From Streptomyces pluripotens (GTDB lineage Bacteria > Actinomycetota > Actinomycetes > Streptomycetales > Streptomycetaceae): a stretch of 64,000 nucleotides of DNA. Each line of letters opens with the position of its first letter. The stretch's first letter is position 1. Positions 24,666 to 34,580 of this stretch are shown here, in pieces. The DNA is taken from positions 434,001 to 498,000 of the forward strand of contig NZ_CP021080.1 in assembly GCF_000802245.2 (NCBI RefSeq). The letters are read 5' to 3'. The notes below the pieces were generated by a model. The model ran no database searches, was not told the origin of the DNA, and saw only the letters and a list, made by a program, of their open reading frames with translations. The position numbers and the translations under genes were made by a program.

Positions 24666-26179
24666 TCAGGGCGGCTGCCGGTCCCAGCGCCGGTCGGCGG
24701 CCAGCACCTCGTCCAAGTCGCCGAGCCGGTCCAGGCCCTGCACGGCGCGGGAGGTGCGTCGGTTGCCGGCGAGCAGAGCGCGGTGGCGTCGGGCGAAGGC
24801 CCAGTAGCCGGTGGTGTAGGGGCAGGCCCGTTCCCCGGTGCGGTCGCCGGGGCGGTAGGCGCAGCCGTCGCACAGGTCGCTCATGCGGTGGATGTAGGCG
24901 CCGGCCGAGGTGTAGGGCTTGGTGGTCATCAGGCCGCCGTCGGCGTACTGGGACATGCCGGTGACGTTGGGCAGCATCACCCAGTCGTAGCCGTCGACGA
25001 AGCAGCGGTGGAACCAGTCGGTGACCGCCCGCGGGTCCCAGCCGCGCTGGAGGGCGTAGTTGCCGAGCACCATCAGGCGCGGGATGTGGTGGGTCCAGCC
25101 GGTGTCGCGCACCTGGGCGAGGATGGTGGCCAGGCAGCGAGCGGTCACGGCGTGGGCATCGAGTTCCCGGAACCAGTCCGGCAGCGGGGCGTGGTGGCGC
25201 AGGGCGTTGCGGTGCCGGTACTCCTCACCGAAGTACCAGTACAACTGCCACACGAACTCGCGCCAGCCGGCGACCTGCCGGACGAAGCCCTCGACGCTGT
25301 TGAGGGGGGCGCGGCCGGCACGCCAGGCATCCTCGGCGGCGGTGACCACCTCCAGCGGGTCGAGCAGCCCGAGGTTGAGGGAGGACGACAGCAGGCTGTG
25401 GCTCAACACCGGGTCGCCGGCGAGCATGGCGTCCTCATGCGGACCGAACCCGGCGAGCCGGTGCTCGGTGAAGCGGCGCAGGGCGGCGAGGGCCTCACGT
25501 CGGGTGGCGGGGAAGAGGCGGGGCCCGTCGCGGCCGACGAAGCGGATGCCGTCCTCGCGCTCCCAGCGGTCGAGATCGGCGCGGACCTGCTCGTCGATGT
25601 CGTCCTCGCGGGGCTGGTACGGCCGCGGTGCGCTGAGGGTGCGCTTCCCCCGGGGCGGGGGCTCGCGGTTGGCGTGGTCGTGGTTCCAGCGTCCGCCGGC
25701 CGGTGTGTCGCCGTCCTCCATGAGCAGGTCCAGCTCGCGGCGCACCCAGCGGTAGAAGTCCTCGTGACGCAACCGCCCCCCGTCACGTCCCTCCGCCCAG
25801 GCGCGGAACGCACCGTGCGGCAGCAGGAAGCCGCGCGCGGGCAGCACGCTGATCTGCTCCAGGGAGCGGACCAGGCGCAGGGCGGCGCGCGAGGTCGGAT
25901 GGTGCACAGTGACGGCATCGTCGCCGACGGCCTCGCGCAGGCCCTCCCGGTACGTCTCCGTGCGCACGTGATGCACGCGGTCGCCGAGTTCGGCGGCCCG
26001 GTGGCGCATCGCGGACAACACCACATGGGCCTTGGCCCGGTGGAAACGGCGCCGGCGGAACACCGAGCGGGCCTCGATCATCACCACCGGGGCGTCGCGG
26101 GCCGGACCGCCGTCGCGGGGGCGAGGAAGTGCGGACCGAGTTGGTCTCCGAACAACCAATGGGGGCCGGTCACGCTCAC
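24666..26179 (-). CDS. Fe-S bacterial cryptochrome/photolyase (FeS-BCP), apparent frameshift near the 5' end
   Basis: About 504 aa if one base is restored. The FeS-BCP family comprises (6-4) photolyases or photoreceptors with FAD, a lumazine-type chromophore and a [4Fe-4S] cluster. Three cluster cysteines are visible in CDGCAYRPGDRTGERAC (minus the C-terminal 65 residues) and a fourth in HRCFVDGYDWVM. The FAD-site stretch NVTGMSQYADGGLMTTKPYT is intact. The N-terminus VSVTGPHWLFGDQLGPHFL lies in a different frame from the rest (RDGGPARDAPVVMIEAR onward). Adding one G to the G5 run at 26117-26121 joins them perfectly, so this is either a real frameshift or a homopolymer sequencing error. The GTG at 26179 overlaps the photolyase stop. 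Confidence 0.8.
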
Positions 26180-27552
26180 TCCTGCCGGTCGCGGGCCCGG
26201 CGGAACCGGTCCAGGCCCTCGGAGAGGTCCACGATCGGGTCCGGGTAGTCGAGCGCGGCACGGTCCAGGCCGGGCAGCTTCCACGGCTCGTGCACGGCCG
26301 GGGCGTCGACGCCGACGAGTTCGGGCACCCAGCGGCGGACGTAGGTGCCGTCGGGGTCGTGGCGCTTGGCCTGGATGACGGGGTTGAGGACTCGGCCCGG
26401 CCGGGTGTCGGTGCCGGTGCCGGCCACCCACTGCCAGTTGAGCTGGTTGTTGGCGATGTCGCCGTCGACCAGCCACTGCAGGAAGTGGGCGGCGCCGACG
26501 CGCCAGTCGACGTAGAGCGTCTTGGTCAGGAAACTGGCGGTCAGCAGGCGGGCCCGGTTGTGCATCCAGCCCTCCTGGCGCAACTGCCGCATCGCCGCGT
26601 CGATCACCGGGTAGCCGGTGCGGCCCTGACGCCAGGCCTCGATGTCGGCCCGCGCGGTGCGCTCCGTGCGCCAGTGGTCGTGCTTCGTGCGGTAGTCGGT
26701 GCGGGCGGCGTCGTGGCGGGCGGCGAGTACCTGGCGGTGGAAGTCGCGCCAGGCGAGCTGCCGCACGAGGGCTTCGGCGCCCGGGCCGCCGTGGCGGCGG
26801 GCCCGCTGGACCAGTTCCACCGGGGACAGGGTGCCGAAATGCAGATGCGCGGAGAGCCGGGAGGTGGCGTCGGCGGCCAGGTCGTCGCGGGTGTCGTCGT
26901 AGGCGTCCAGGCCCTTGCGCCAATAGGCGGTCACCCGTTTGCGGCCCTCGCTCTCGCCACCGGCCGGCAGGGCGGGCGAGACGCCGCTGATGTCACCGCG
27001 TGCCCGCGGCGGTTCGCCCTCCACCTCGTCCGGCACTGGCACCCGGCGCGGGGCGGCCACGGCCGCGCGCCAACGGGCCTGCGACCACTGCCGGTAGTAC
27101 GGCGTGAAGACGGCGAAATGGTCGGAGGAGGAGGGCGTCACCTCACCGGGGGGTACGGCCACGGTCACCGCGTCGTGCACGAACAGCCGGCGCCCGTCGG
27201 CCTCCAGCGCCCGTCGCAGTCGCTCTTCCCTGCGGCCGGCGAAGGCACTGTGCGCCGCCGCCATGTGCACCTCGTCGGCGTCCGCCTCGGTCACCACGCG
27301 GCACACCTCACGCACCAGGTCACCGGAGCGCACCACGAGCCGTCCGCCGCGCTCGCGCAGGGAGGCGTCGAGGTCGGTCAGGCAGTCGGCGAGGAAGGCT
27401 GTGCGGTTCGGGGTGGCGAACCCGGCGGCTTCGACGGCGCGGTCGTGCACAAAGAGGGGCACGACCGCGTCGGCGGCCTCCAGCGCCGCGCGGAGCGGCG
27501 GGTGGTCGTGCAGGCGCAGGTCGGAGGTGAACAGGACGACCGAGACGTGCAT
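26176..27552 (-). CDS. phr: Deoxyribodipyrimidine photolyase (CPD photolyase)
   Basis: 458 aa, class I DNA photolyase repairing cyclobutane pyrimidine dimers with blue light. N-terminal alpha/beta antenna domain (SVVLFTSDLRLHDHPPL). C-terminal FAD-binding domain with WRDFHRQVLAARH, GYPVIDAAMRQL, EGWMHNRARLL and DIANNQLNWQWVAGTGTD, which line the FAD and dimer site. It starts 5 bp after the SDR/DUF2867 stop and its stop overlaps the FeS-BCP start (GTGA), giving a three-gene photoprotection operon next to the light-induced carotenoid genes. Confidence 0.95.
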   Translation of the reverse strand: MHVSVVLFTSDLRLHDHPPLRAALEAADAVVPLFVHDRAVEAAGFATPNRTAFLADCLTDLDASLRERGGRLVVRSGDLVREVCRVVTEADADEVHMAAAHSAFAGRREERLRRALEADGRRLFVHDAVTVAVPPGEVTPSSSDHFAVFTPYYRQWSQARWRAAVAAPRRVPVPDEVEGEPPRARGDISGVSPALPAGGESEGRKRVTAYWRKGLDAYDDTRDDLAADATSRLSAHLHFGTLSPVELVQRARRHGGPGAEALVRQLAWRDFHRQVLAARHDAARTDYRTKHDHWRTERTARADIEAWRQGRTGYPVIDAAMRQLRQEGWMHNRARLLTASFLTKTLYVDWRVGAAHFLQWLVDGDIANNQLNWQWVAGTGTDTRPGRVLNPVIQAKRHDPDGTYVRRWVPELVGVDAPAVHEPWKLPGLDRAALDYPDPIVDLSEGLDRFRRARDRQE

Positions 27553-27557
27553 GGCAG

Positions 27558-29201
27558 TCAGCTTCTTTCCGGTGGTCGGCGGCGGCCGGTGCGGACTGCA
27601 CTGTCTTCGGGCGGCGGCGCGGGTCCGGATGCGGTGCGTCCGGACGTGGCCGGCCCGGCGGTGTGGTCGCGGTCATGCTGGGCACGTGCGGCGGCGCGGA
27701 CGATGTTGCGGGCCATGCCGCCGAAGACGAGCGCGTGGAAGGGCGAGACGCTCCACCAGTACAGGTGGCCGAGCAGTCCGCGGGGGTGGAACAGCGCCCG
27801 CTGCCAGTACCGGACCGGCCCGCTTCCGTCGCCGTCCACGCGCATCTCCAGCCAGGCCAGGCCGGGCAGTCTCATCTCGGCACGCAGCCGCAGCAGCCGC
27901 CCGCGTTCGATCTCCTCCACCCGCCAGAAGTCCAGCGAGTCGCCCACCCGCAGCCGCCGCGCGTCCCGTCGACCACGGCGCAGGCCGACACCACCGACGA
28001 GCCGGTCGAGCCAGCCGCGTACCGCCCAGGCAAGAGGGAAGGAGTACCAGCCGTTCTCCCCGCCGATGCCCTCGATCACCTGCCACAGCGCCTCGGGGGG
28101 CACGTCCGCGTCGCGCTCGCGCACGTCCGTGTAGAGGCTGCCGCCCGCCCAGTCCGGGTCGGTGGGCAGCGGGTCGCTCGGGGCGCCCGGCACGGAGGCG
28201 GAGGACCAGCGGGTGGCGACCTGGGCCTCGCGGACCCGCTGGAGCGCCAAGGCGACGGCACGGTCGAAGCCGAGGGGGTGACCGGGTGGGCTGGGCAAGT
28301 ACCGCTCGATGTCGTTCTCCTGGCAGACGACCTCGTGGCGCAGGGACTCCGTAAGCGGGCGGGCGATCGAGGCCGGCACCGGGGTCACCAGGCCGACCCA
28401 GTGGCTGGACAGGCCTGGCGTGAGTACCGGCACCGGCACGACCAGCCTCCGGGGCAGGCCGGCGACAGCCGCGTACCGCTGCATCATGTCCAGGTAGGTG
28501 AGCACCTCCGGGCCGCCGATGTCGAAGGTGCGACTGACGTCGGAGGGCAGCCGGGCGCAGCCCACCAGCAGGCGCAGCACGTCGCGTACGGCGATGGGCT
28601 GGATCCGGGTGTGCACCCAGCGCGGGGTGACCATCACCGGGAGCCGCTCGGTGAGGTAGCGCAGCATCTCGAAACTTGCGGAACCGGAGCCGATGATGAC
28701 GGCGGCACGCAGCACGACGGTCGGCACGCCGGAGTCGAGCAGAATGCGGCCGACCTCGGCCCGGGACCGCAGATGCGGGGACAGCTGCCGTTCGGGGACC
28801 CCGGCCGGGGTCAGGCCGCCGAGGTAGACCAGGCGGCGGACGCCGGCCTGGTGGGCCTGTTCGCCGAAGATCCGGGCCGCCTCCCGGTCGGTCCGCTCGA
28901 AGTCGCGGCCGGTGCCGAGGGCGTGCACCAGGTAGTAGGCCACGTCCGCGTCCGCCATGGCCCGTGCCACGGATTCGGCGTCGGTGACGTCCCCCTGGAC
29001 GATCTCCACCCGGTCCGCCCAGGGGTGGTCGCGCAGTTTGCGCGGCGTACGGACCAGACAGCGCACCCGGTGTCCGGCGTCCAGCAGCTCCGGCACCAGC
29101 CGGCCGCCGATGTAGCCGCTGGCGCCGGTGACGAGACAGGTGTGTGTCCCGTCCGGTGCCGCCCCCTCCGAGCTCGTTCTCCTATTCGTCTCCTGCGCCA
29201 C
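27558..29201 (-). CDS. SDR/NmrA-like protein with C-terminal DUF2867 domain
   Basis: About 547 aa. The N-terminal half is an extended-SDR or NmrA-like Rossmann domain with TCLVTGASGYIGGRLVPELL near residue 25, VRRLVYLGGL and VVLRAAVIIGSGSASFEMLR. The C-terminal half is a DUF2867 region with WRVEEIERGRLLRLRAEMRL and YWQRALFHPRGLLGHLYWW. This fusion recurs beside photolyase genes in actinobacteria, but its substrate is not known to me. GTG 29201 is chosen because the fold begins about 20 residues later; longer upstream frames are non-homologous. First gene of the SDR-phr-FeS-BCP operon. Confidence 0.82.
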   Translation of the reverse strand: MAQETNRRTSSEGAAPDGTHTCLVTGASGYIGGRLVPELLDAGHRVRCLVRTPRKLRDHPWADRVEIVQGDVTDAESVARAMADADVAYYLVHALGTGRDFERTDREAARIFGEQAHQAGVRRLVYLGGLTPAGVPERQLSPHLRSRAEVGRILLDSGVPTVVLRAAVIIGSGSASFEMLRYLTERLPVMVTPRWVHTRIQPIAVRDVLRLLVGCARLPSDVSRTFDIGGPEVLTYLDMMQRYAAVAGLPRRLVVPVPVLTPGLSSHWVGLVTPVPASIARPLTESLRHEVVCQENDIERYLPSPPGHPLGFDRAVALALQRVREAQVATRWSSASVPGAPSDPLPTDPDWAGGSLYTDVRERDADVPPEALWQVIEGIGGENGWYSFPLAWAVRGWLDRLVGGVGLRRGRRDARRLRVGDSLDFWRVEEIERGRLLRLRAEMRLPGLAWLEMRVDGDGSGPVRYWQRALFHPRGLLGHLYWWSVSPFHALVFGGMARNIVRAAARAQHDRDHTAGPATSGRTASGPAPPPEDSAVRTGRRRPPERS

Positions 29202-29635
29202 GGGAACCGCCCCTGTCCTCGCTCGTCCGGTCCGCCAGATTGCGCTCCCGGCTGTCTCTACCGTGCTGGCCTCGTCTCCGGATGCGCTCCGTGCGCGAGG
29301 CGATCGGGTGACGTCCGCGCCCGGTGGGAGGACGCCGCTCCCCGGCAGGCGGCGGTCCGGCGCGGAGACGGTCGCTGCGCGGGATGACCTGGTGCGGGCA
29401 CGCGTCCGTCCCGCTCGGGACAGCCGTGGTGGGCCGCGAGGTCTTCGTCGGCGAACGTCAGCACCTAGTCGGCCGAGGAATCCGGGACCTCGGTGCCCCG
29501 GCCCGCTCGGGTACCGCGTGCCGAACGGTCGGGGTCCCGGCGGCCGTTCGGGCGTCACGCGCCGTCTGCGAGAATGGGGGCCGTTCTCGGAGCGCCGCGG
29601 TAGGCGGCGTCCGTCCCCCACCAGGAGCACGCACG
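29202..29635. other. Intergenic divergent region, no gene seen
   Basis: 434 bp between the divergent SDR/DUF2867 operon and the pentapeptide gene. Reading frames here are Arg/Pro-rich without coding character. It must hold both promoters. AGGAG at 29623-29627 sets the GTG start of the next gene at 29636. Confidence 0.5.
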
Positions 29636-30781
29636 GTGTCGCCACAGCACGGAGCCCCCTCGTCGTCCGGGGGGCGCAAGCGGCCCTCCACGGGCGAGCA
29701 CCGCGAGCAGCCGTCTTCCACCGGTCAACGCACGCGGTCCGCTGCCACCGGCGGACAAGGGCGGCCGTTGCAAGTGGACGAGCGCACCCATCCGTCCTCT
29801 GCGCCGGGCCGCGCGCGTGATGCGTCCGCGGGCGGGGGGCGCGAGCGCGCCAGCGCCGGCCGGGACGGCGGGGCCCGGCAAGCCGAGAAGCACGAACAGG
29901 CCGACACGGCCTGGGCGGACCGCAGGGCCCAGGACAGCAGGGCCCAGGACAGCAGGACACCCCAGAACCACAAGCCTTCCGAGGACCGCGAGGACCTGCG
30001 GGCCGACTGCGCCAACTGCTTCGGTCTGTGCTGTGTGGCCCTGCCGTTCGCCCGCTCCGCCGACTTCGCCGTCAGCAAGCCGGCCGGGCAGCCGTGTTCG
30101 AACCTCCAGCCGGACTTCCACTGTGGCATCCACGCGCAGCTGCGTCACAAGGGGTACCCCGGCTGCACCGTCTTCGACTGCTTCGGCGCCGGGCAGAAGG
30201 TGTCCCAGAGCACCTTCGGCGGCACAAGCTGGCGTGGGGCGCCGGAGACGGCACACTCCATGTTCGAGGTCTTCCCCGTCATGCGGCAGCTGCACGAGTT
30301 GCTCTGGTACGTCACCGAGGCCCTCGACCTCGCACCGGCCCGCCCCGTCCACAAGGAGTTACGGCGGGCACTGGCCCACATCGACGGCCTGACCCGCGGC
30401 AGCGCCGGGTCCATCACCGAGCTGGACGTGAACGCGCTGCGGGGCGAGGTCAGTACCCTGCTGCTGCGGGCCAGCGAGCTCGTCCGGGCCCAGGTCACGG
30501 GCCGTGGGAAGAACCACCGCGGAGCCGATCTGATCGGCGCGAAACTGTCCGGCGCCAAGCTGCGGGGGGCGAGCCTGCGAGGCGCCCTCCTCATCGCTGC
30601 CGACCTCAGTGGGGCCGACCTGCGCGACGCCGATCTGATCGGGGCTGACCTGCGCGGCGCCGACCTGCGCGGGGCCGACCTCACCGGCGCCCTGTTCCTC
30701 ACCCAAGCGCAGCTGAACGCGGCAAAGGGCGACGCGGCCACCCGGCTTCCTCCCGCGCTCAGTCGACCCGCTCACTGGTAG
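29636..30781 (+). CDS. Pentapeptide-repeat protein with Cys-rich metal-binding-like domain
   Basis: 381 aa in three parts. Residues 1-120 are low-complexity and polar. A Cys-rich domain (about 122-200) follows, with [30 protein letters not shown] and [17 protein letters not shown], resembling Zn/Fe-chelating domains. Residues 295-360 form a pentapeptide-repeat helix (A[D/N]Lx[21 protein letters not shown] and onward to [13 protein letters not shown]). Pentapeptide coils can mimic DNA or scaffold proteins; the function here is unknown. The GTG at 29636 has AGGAG 9 nt upstream. A 15-bp direct repeat GGGCCCAGGACAGCA near 29926-29955 encodes the linker. Confidence 0.82.
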   Translation: MSPQHGAPSSSGGRKRPSTGEHREQPSSTGQRTRSAATGGQGRPLQVDERTHPSSAPGRARDASAGGGRERASAGRDGGARQAEKHEQADTAWADRRAQDSRAQDSRTPQNHKPSEDREDLRADCANCFGLCCVALPFARSADFAVSKPAGQPCSNLQPDFHCGIHAQLRHKGYPGCTVFDCFGAGQKVSQSTFGGTSWRGAPETAHSMFEVFPVMRQLHELLWYVTEALDLAPARPVHKELRRALAHIDGLTRGSAGSITELDVNALRGEVSTLLLRASELVRAQVTGRGKNHRGADLIGAKLSGAKLRGASLRGALLIAADLSGADLRDADLIGADLRGADLRGADLTGALFLTQAQLNAAKGDAATRLPPALSRPAHW

Positions 30782-30886
30782 GTCCGCGGTGCGATCCCCG
30801 CAGCCCGTGTTCCCTGCTCCGGGACGGCCGCCACGCTGCTCTCGGCGGGCTACGGGACGGAGGAGTTCGGCTCCGCCGAGTCCCAC

Positions 30887-30944
30887 TCACCCGGCCGGCC
30901 TGTGTCGGGCCGCGTCGGCGGCCCGACACAGGCCGGCCGGGTGA
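30887..30944. terminator. Perfect 25-bp hairpin, bidirectional terminator
   Basis: Left arm 30887-30911 and right arm 30920-30944 are perfect reverse complements over 25 bp around an 8-nt loop (GCGTCGGC). It lies between the convergent pentapeptide gene and acyltransferase gene. No U-tract follows on either side, as usual in Streptomyces. A weaker 8-bp stem (CTCGGCGG/CCGCCGAG, 30841-30880) precedes it. Confidence 0.85.
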
Positions 30945-31011
30945 AGCGGAGAGGTGCGTGCCGGAGGTGCACGCCGGGGGCGGTACGGTCGCGGACCACC
31001 CCCGTGCCCGG

Positions 31012-32388
31012 CTACTTCCGCCGCTGGCCCCTGGGCCGGCGCGGATAGGGGAACAGCCGCGGACTGCGCTTGGCCGCCACGTCCTCGACCCAGCCGAACA
31101 GCACCAACGCCAGCAGGATCAGCGGAATGGCGATCAGCAGCGGGAACCACTGGCTGGTCAGCAACCAGTGCAGGTGCGTGTAGAAGAAGTCGTTGTTCCA
31201 CAACGGTGCGATCAGCGGTTCGGTCAGCACCAGCGCGAGACAGTGCCACAGGTAGAGGCTGACCGCACGGGAGTTGAGCAGGGTCACCACTCCGTCGAAC
31301 CGCTCCAGTTGCCGGGGCCACTTCTCCCACGAGGGACTCAGGTGGAGCAGGAGCAGCACGCTGCCGAAGGACCAGATCGCCTGGGCCAGCGGCACCGCCT
31401 CCAGGTCGGGGCCGATGCGGGGCTGGTCCACCGGAGCCTGTTGCAGCCACCAGTAGCCGAAGGCGAGTACCAGCGGTGCGATGGAGGGGATGACGTACTG
31501 GGGGATGCGGCGGAACAGCCCCTCGTGGTGGGCCATGCCGAGGAGCCAGCAGGAGGCAAAGGTGGTGAAGTCGGTGACCGTCTCCATCACCCGGCCGGAC
31601 TGGTCCACCAGGCCGGAGTTGAGGAAGGCCGACAGCGCCAGCGGCAGCAGCAGGGTGACCCAGGGCAGTCGGCGCACGGCCTTGAGCATGAGCGGGGACA
31701 GCAGCATGAACCAGAGGTAGGCACGCAGGTACCACAGCGGCACCACGATCTGCTGCGCCCAGGTGTCCGGCAGGTGACCACCGAAGCCGCCCAGGTGGGA
31801 GGCGAACGGCGGGGTGCTGATCGGCAACACCCAGAAGGCGAGGTGGATCCACCACCAGGTCGGGTGGCCCTCGGAGTTCGGACCCCAGCCATCCAGGATC
31901 ATCGCGGGGAGCACGACCGCGCCGAACATCCACATGGGGGGAAGCAGGCGGCGCAGCCGCGACCGGAGCACGCTCAGTGCGGGGCGGCTCAGGGACCGGG
32001 CCATCAGCGATCCGGCCAGCGCGAACATCACCCCCATGGAGGGGAAGATCAGCGGCAGCCAGGTCCAGGAGAAGTTGTGGTAGATCACCACCCGGACCAG
32101 GGCCAACGCTCGCAACAGGTCCAGGTAGCGGTCGCGTCCGGCCTTCCGCGCCGGTGCCTCGGGCCCGGGGGCGGACGCCGACTCGGGCGCGAGGCCGGGC
32201 ACCGGCTCGGACGTGCGGCCGGACGCCGGTACGGGTACGGACGCCCGCTCGGGCACGTACCCGGGTGCCGGCTCACCTGGTCGCGAGGGACTGTCCGCCG
32301 GTACCGCGAGGCTGTTCATGGCTCGCAGGACCATGGTGGTGTCGCCGTCGCCCTCCAGTCCGACTCTGCCCGATTCCGCGGTCGTCAT
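31012..32388 (-). CDS. Acyltransferase-3-family membrane protein, exopolysaccharide locus
   Basis: 458 aa. A disordered Pro/Ser/Ala-rich cytoplasmic N-terminus (about 1-85) precedes about ten transmembrane helices of the acyltransferase-3 type. These include RDRYLDLLRALALVRVVIYH at the first helix, whose final His is the usual catalytic position. The family O- or N-acylates surface polysaccharides using cytoplasmic acyl donors. The ATG at 32388 overlaps the stop of the deacetylase/GT2 gene (ATGA). The pairing recalls the S. lividans/S. coelicolor matAB genes for a poly-N-acetylglucosamine-like adhesive. I infer a role in modifying or exporting that polymer. Convergent to a strong hairpin at 30887-30944. 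Confidence 0.82.
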   Translation of the reverse strand: MTTAESGRVGLEGDGDTTMVLRAMNSLAVPADSPSRPGEPAPGYVPERASVPVPASGRTSEPVPGLAPESASAPGPEAPARKAGRDRYLDLLRALALVRVVIYHNFSWTWLPLIFPSMGVMFALAGSLMARSLSRPALSVLRSRLRRLLPPMWMFGAVVLPAMILDGWGPNSEGHPTWWWIHLAFWVLPISTPPFASHLGGFGGHLPDTWAQQIVVPLWYLRAYLWFMLLSPLMLKAVRRLPWVTLLLPLALSAFLNSGLVDQSGRVMETVTDFTTFASCWLLGMAHHEGLFRRIPQYVIPSIAPLVLAFGYWWLQQAPVDQPRIGPDLEAVPLAQAIWSFGSVLLLLHLSPSWEKWPRQLERFDGVVTLLNSRAVSLYLWHCLALVLTEPLIAPLWNNDFFYTHLHWLLTSQWFPLLIAIPLILLALVLFGWVEDVAAKRSPRLFPYPRRPRGQRRK

Positions 32389-34553
32389 GACGGCATCTCC
32401 CCCATGGTGACGTCGAGCCCGACTTCGCCGGTGCGCCGCAGCTTCTGCCAGCGCAGCCGACCTCCGGTCAGGGCGGTTATCCAGGACTGCAGCAGGACCA
32501 TGTACATCAGCACCCGGTACACCACCTGCTGCAGGGGCAGGGTGATCAGGTGCCAGGGCTTCTCCCCGTCCAGGTGGAAGGACCACCAGGCAAGGACGGC
32601 CTGAGCGCCCATCACCCCGAACCACGCGCCCAGGGTCTTGTAGGGGTCGACGAAGACCACTCCGTAGATCATGGCGATGTCGATGGCGGGCGCGAGCAGC
32701 GGGGTGAGCACCATGAACACGGCGACGAAGGGCAGCCCGACCCGGCCGAAGTGACCGGCGGCACCGCGTTCCAGCACCGCGTGCCGGTGCTTCCACATGG
32801 CCTGCATGGTGCCGTAGCTCCAGCGGTAGCGCTGGGACCACAGCTGGCGCAGGTTGCCCGGCGCCTCGGTCCAGGCCCGGGCCTTCTCGGCGTAGACGAT
32901 CTTCCAGCCGTCCCGGTGCAGAGCCATGGTCACGTCGGTGTCCTCGGCGAGCGTCTCGTCACTCATGCCGCCCACCTGATCCAGCGCCGTGCGGCGGAAG
33001 CCGCCGACGGCACCGGGAATGGTCGGCATGCAGCTGAGCACGTCGTACATGCGGCGGTCGAGGTTGAAGCCCATGACGTACTCGATGTGCTGCCAGGCGC
33101 CGATCAGCGTGTCGCGGTTGCCGACCTTGGCGTTGCCCGCCACCGCGCCGATCCGCGGATCGGCGAAGGGCTGCACCAGTTCGCGGACGGTCGAGGGCTC
33201 GAAGACGGTGTCGCCGTCCATCATCACGATGAGGTCGTACGAGGCCGCGGCCACACCGGTGTTGAGGGCGGCGGGCTTGCCGCTGTTGGGCTGGCAGATG
33301 AGCCGGACCATCGGCAGGTCCAGCTCCTCCACGATGGAGGCGGTGTCGTCGGTCGAACCGTCGTCGACCACGATCACCTCGATCGGATGATCGCTTCTGG
33401 CCAGTGAGAGCAGGGTGTTGGCGATGCACTCCTGTTCGTTGTAGGCGGGCACGATCACGGTGACCGGTTCGGTCACCGGCTCCCCCCAGGAGAAGCCGCG
33501 CTTGCGGGTGCGGCGCACGTGCACGACCGAGAGCACCAGCATGAGCGCGAAGCGCAGGAACACCGCCGTGCCCACGAAGGCGAGCAGGGCGACCAACCAG
33601 GGCATCAGCCGCACGGAGAACGTGGTGCACCACAGGAACGCCTTGCCGGCCCACAGGTCGTATCCGGTGACCCGGGTGTTGGCACTGCCGGTGCCCAGTG
33701 CCTCGCCGATGGTCTTGAAGGTGTAACCCTCGGCCTTGAGCTTTTCGATGATGAGCGGGAGGGCGGCCAGCGTCTGCGACCGGTTGCCACCGGCGTCGTG
33801 CATCAGCACCATTTCGCCCTGCCCGGGCAGTTCGGGCATGGCCGCCTTGACGATGGCGTTGACGCCGGGGCGCTTCCAGTCGTCGGTGTCCTTGTTGATG
33901 AAGGCCACCAGGTAGCCGTCCGAGCCGACCTCCTTGGTGACCGGCCAGGACCAGTCGTCGAGCGCGTCGGCGGTCGAGGAGTACGGCGGGCGGAACAGGC
34001 TGGTGTGGATTCCGGCGACACCCGCGAGAGCGAGCTGGGTCTCCCCGAGCTCCCAGCTGAGCCTGGTGCTGCTCTGCAGCGCGAGGTCGGGGTGGGTGAA
34101 GGTGTGCAGACCGATCTCGTGTCCGCCCGCCACGATCCGCCGGATCGTCGACGGATTGCGGGTGGCCATCGAGCCGGTGACGAAGAAGTCGGCGTGTACG
34201 TGCTCGTCCGCCAGGACCTTGAGGATCTTGGGCGTCCACTTGGCCGACGGGCCGTCGTCAAAACTCAGGACCACGGTCTTGTCGGGGATCGTGTAGCTGA
34301 CCGGCTTGTCGTTCCGGGCTCCGCGCGCGTCCACGATCGGTCCGCCCTGGAGCACGCTGGGCGGCACGGTGCCCTTGTCCACCGAGACCGCGATGCGCTC
34401 GTCGTGGAAGACCTCGTTGTTCGCCATGCCACGCAGCACCAGCAGCGCCAGCAGGGTCACCAGCACGGTCAGTGGCAGGAAGAAGCGCAAGGGGGGCACG
34501 GCGAGTCGGCGCGACCGCGGGGTGGCGCGCCGGGAACGTTGATGGCGGGACAT
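32385..34553 (-). CDS. Bifunctional polysaccharide deacetylase-GT2 synthase (MatB/PgaC-like)
   Basis: 722 aa. One N-terminal transmembrane helix (about 20-42). An extracytoplasmic NodB-type deacetylase (about 90-290) has catalytic FDDGPS at 98-103, metal-binding HTFTH at 150-154, RPPYSS at 188-193 and MHD at 251-253. Further helices at 305-346 lead into a processive GT2 domain with VIVPAYNEQE (366-375), DGD (446-448), EDTD (537-540) and QRYRW (574-578), then C-terminal helices. The D/DxD/Q-x2-RW set is that of HasA/PgaC synthases. Expected product: a beta-linked, partly de-N-acetylated amino-sugar polymer at the cell surface, as described for MatAB. ATG 34553 has AGGAAGG unusually close; a GTG at 34577, 3 bp after the preceding stop, is the alternative. 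Confidence 0.88.
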   Translation of the reverse strand: MSRHQRSRRATPRSRRLAVPPLRFFLPLTVLVTLLALLVLRGMANNEVFHDERIAVSVDKGTVPPSVLQGGPIVDARGARNDKPVSYTIPDKTVVLSFDDGPSAKWTPKILKVLADEHVHADFFVTGSMATRNPSTIRRIVAGGHEIGLHTFTHPDLALQSSTRLSWELGETQLALAGVAGIHTSLFRPPYSSTADALDDWSWPVTKEVGSDGYLVAFINKDTDDWKRPGVNAIVKAAMPELPGQGEMVLMHDAGGNRSQTLAALPLIIEKLKAEGYTFKTIGEALGTGSANTRVTGYDLWAGKAFLWCTTFSVRLMPWLVALLAFVGTAVFLRFALMLVLSVVHVRRTRKRGFSWGEPVTEPVTVIVPAYNEQECIANTLLSLARSDHPIEVIVVDDGSTDDTASIVEELDLPMVRLICQPNSGKPAALNTGVAAASYDLIVMMDGDTVFEPSTVRELVQPFADPRIGAVAGNAKVGNRDTLIGAWQHIEYVMGFNLDRRMYDVLSCMPTIPGAVGGFRRTALDQVGGMSDETLAEDTDVTMALHRDGWKIVYAEKARAWTEAPGNLRQLWSQRYRWSYGTMQAMWKHRHAVLERGAAGHFGRVGLPFVAVFMVLTPLLAPAIDIAMIYGVVFVDPYKTLGAWFGVMGAQAVLAWWSFHLDGEKPWHLITLPLQQVVYRVLMYMVLLQSWITALTGGRLRWQKLRRTGEVGLDVTMGEMPS

Positions 34554-34580
34554 GACCTTCCTGGGCGTTGTCTGCACGGG

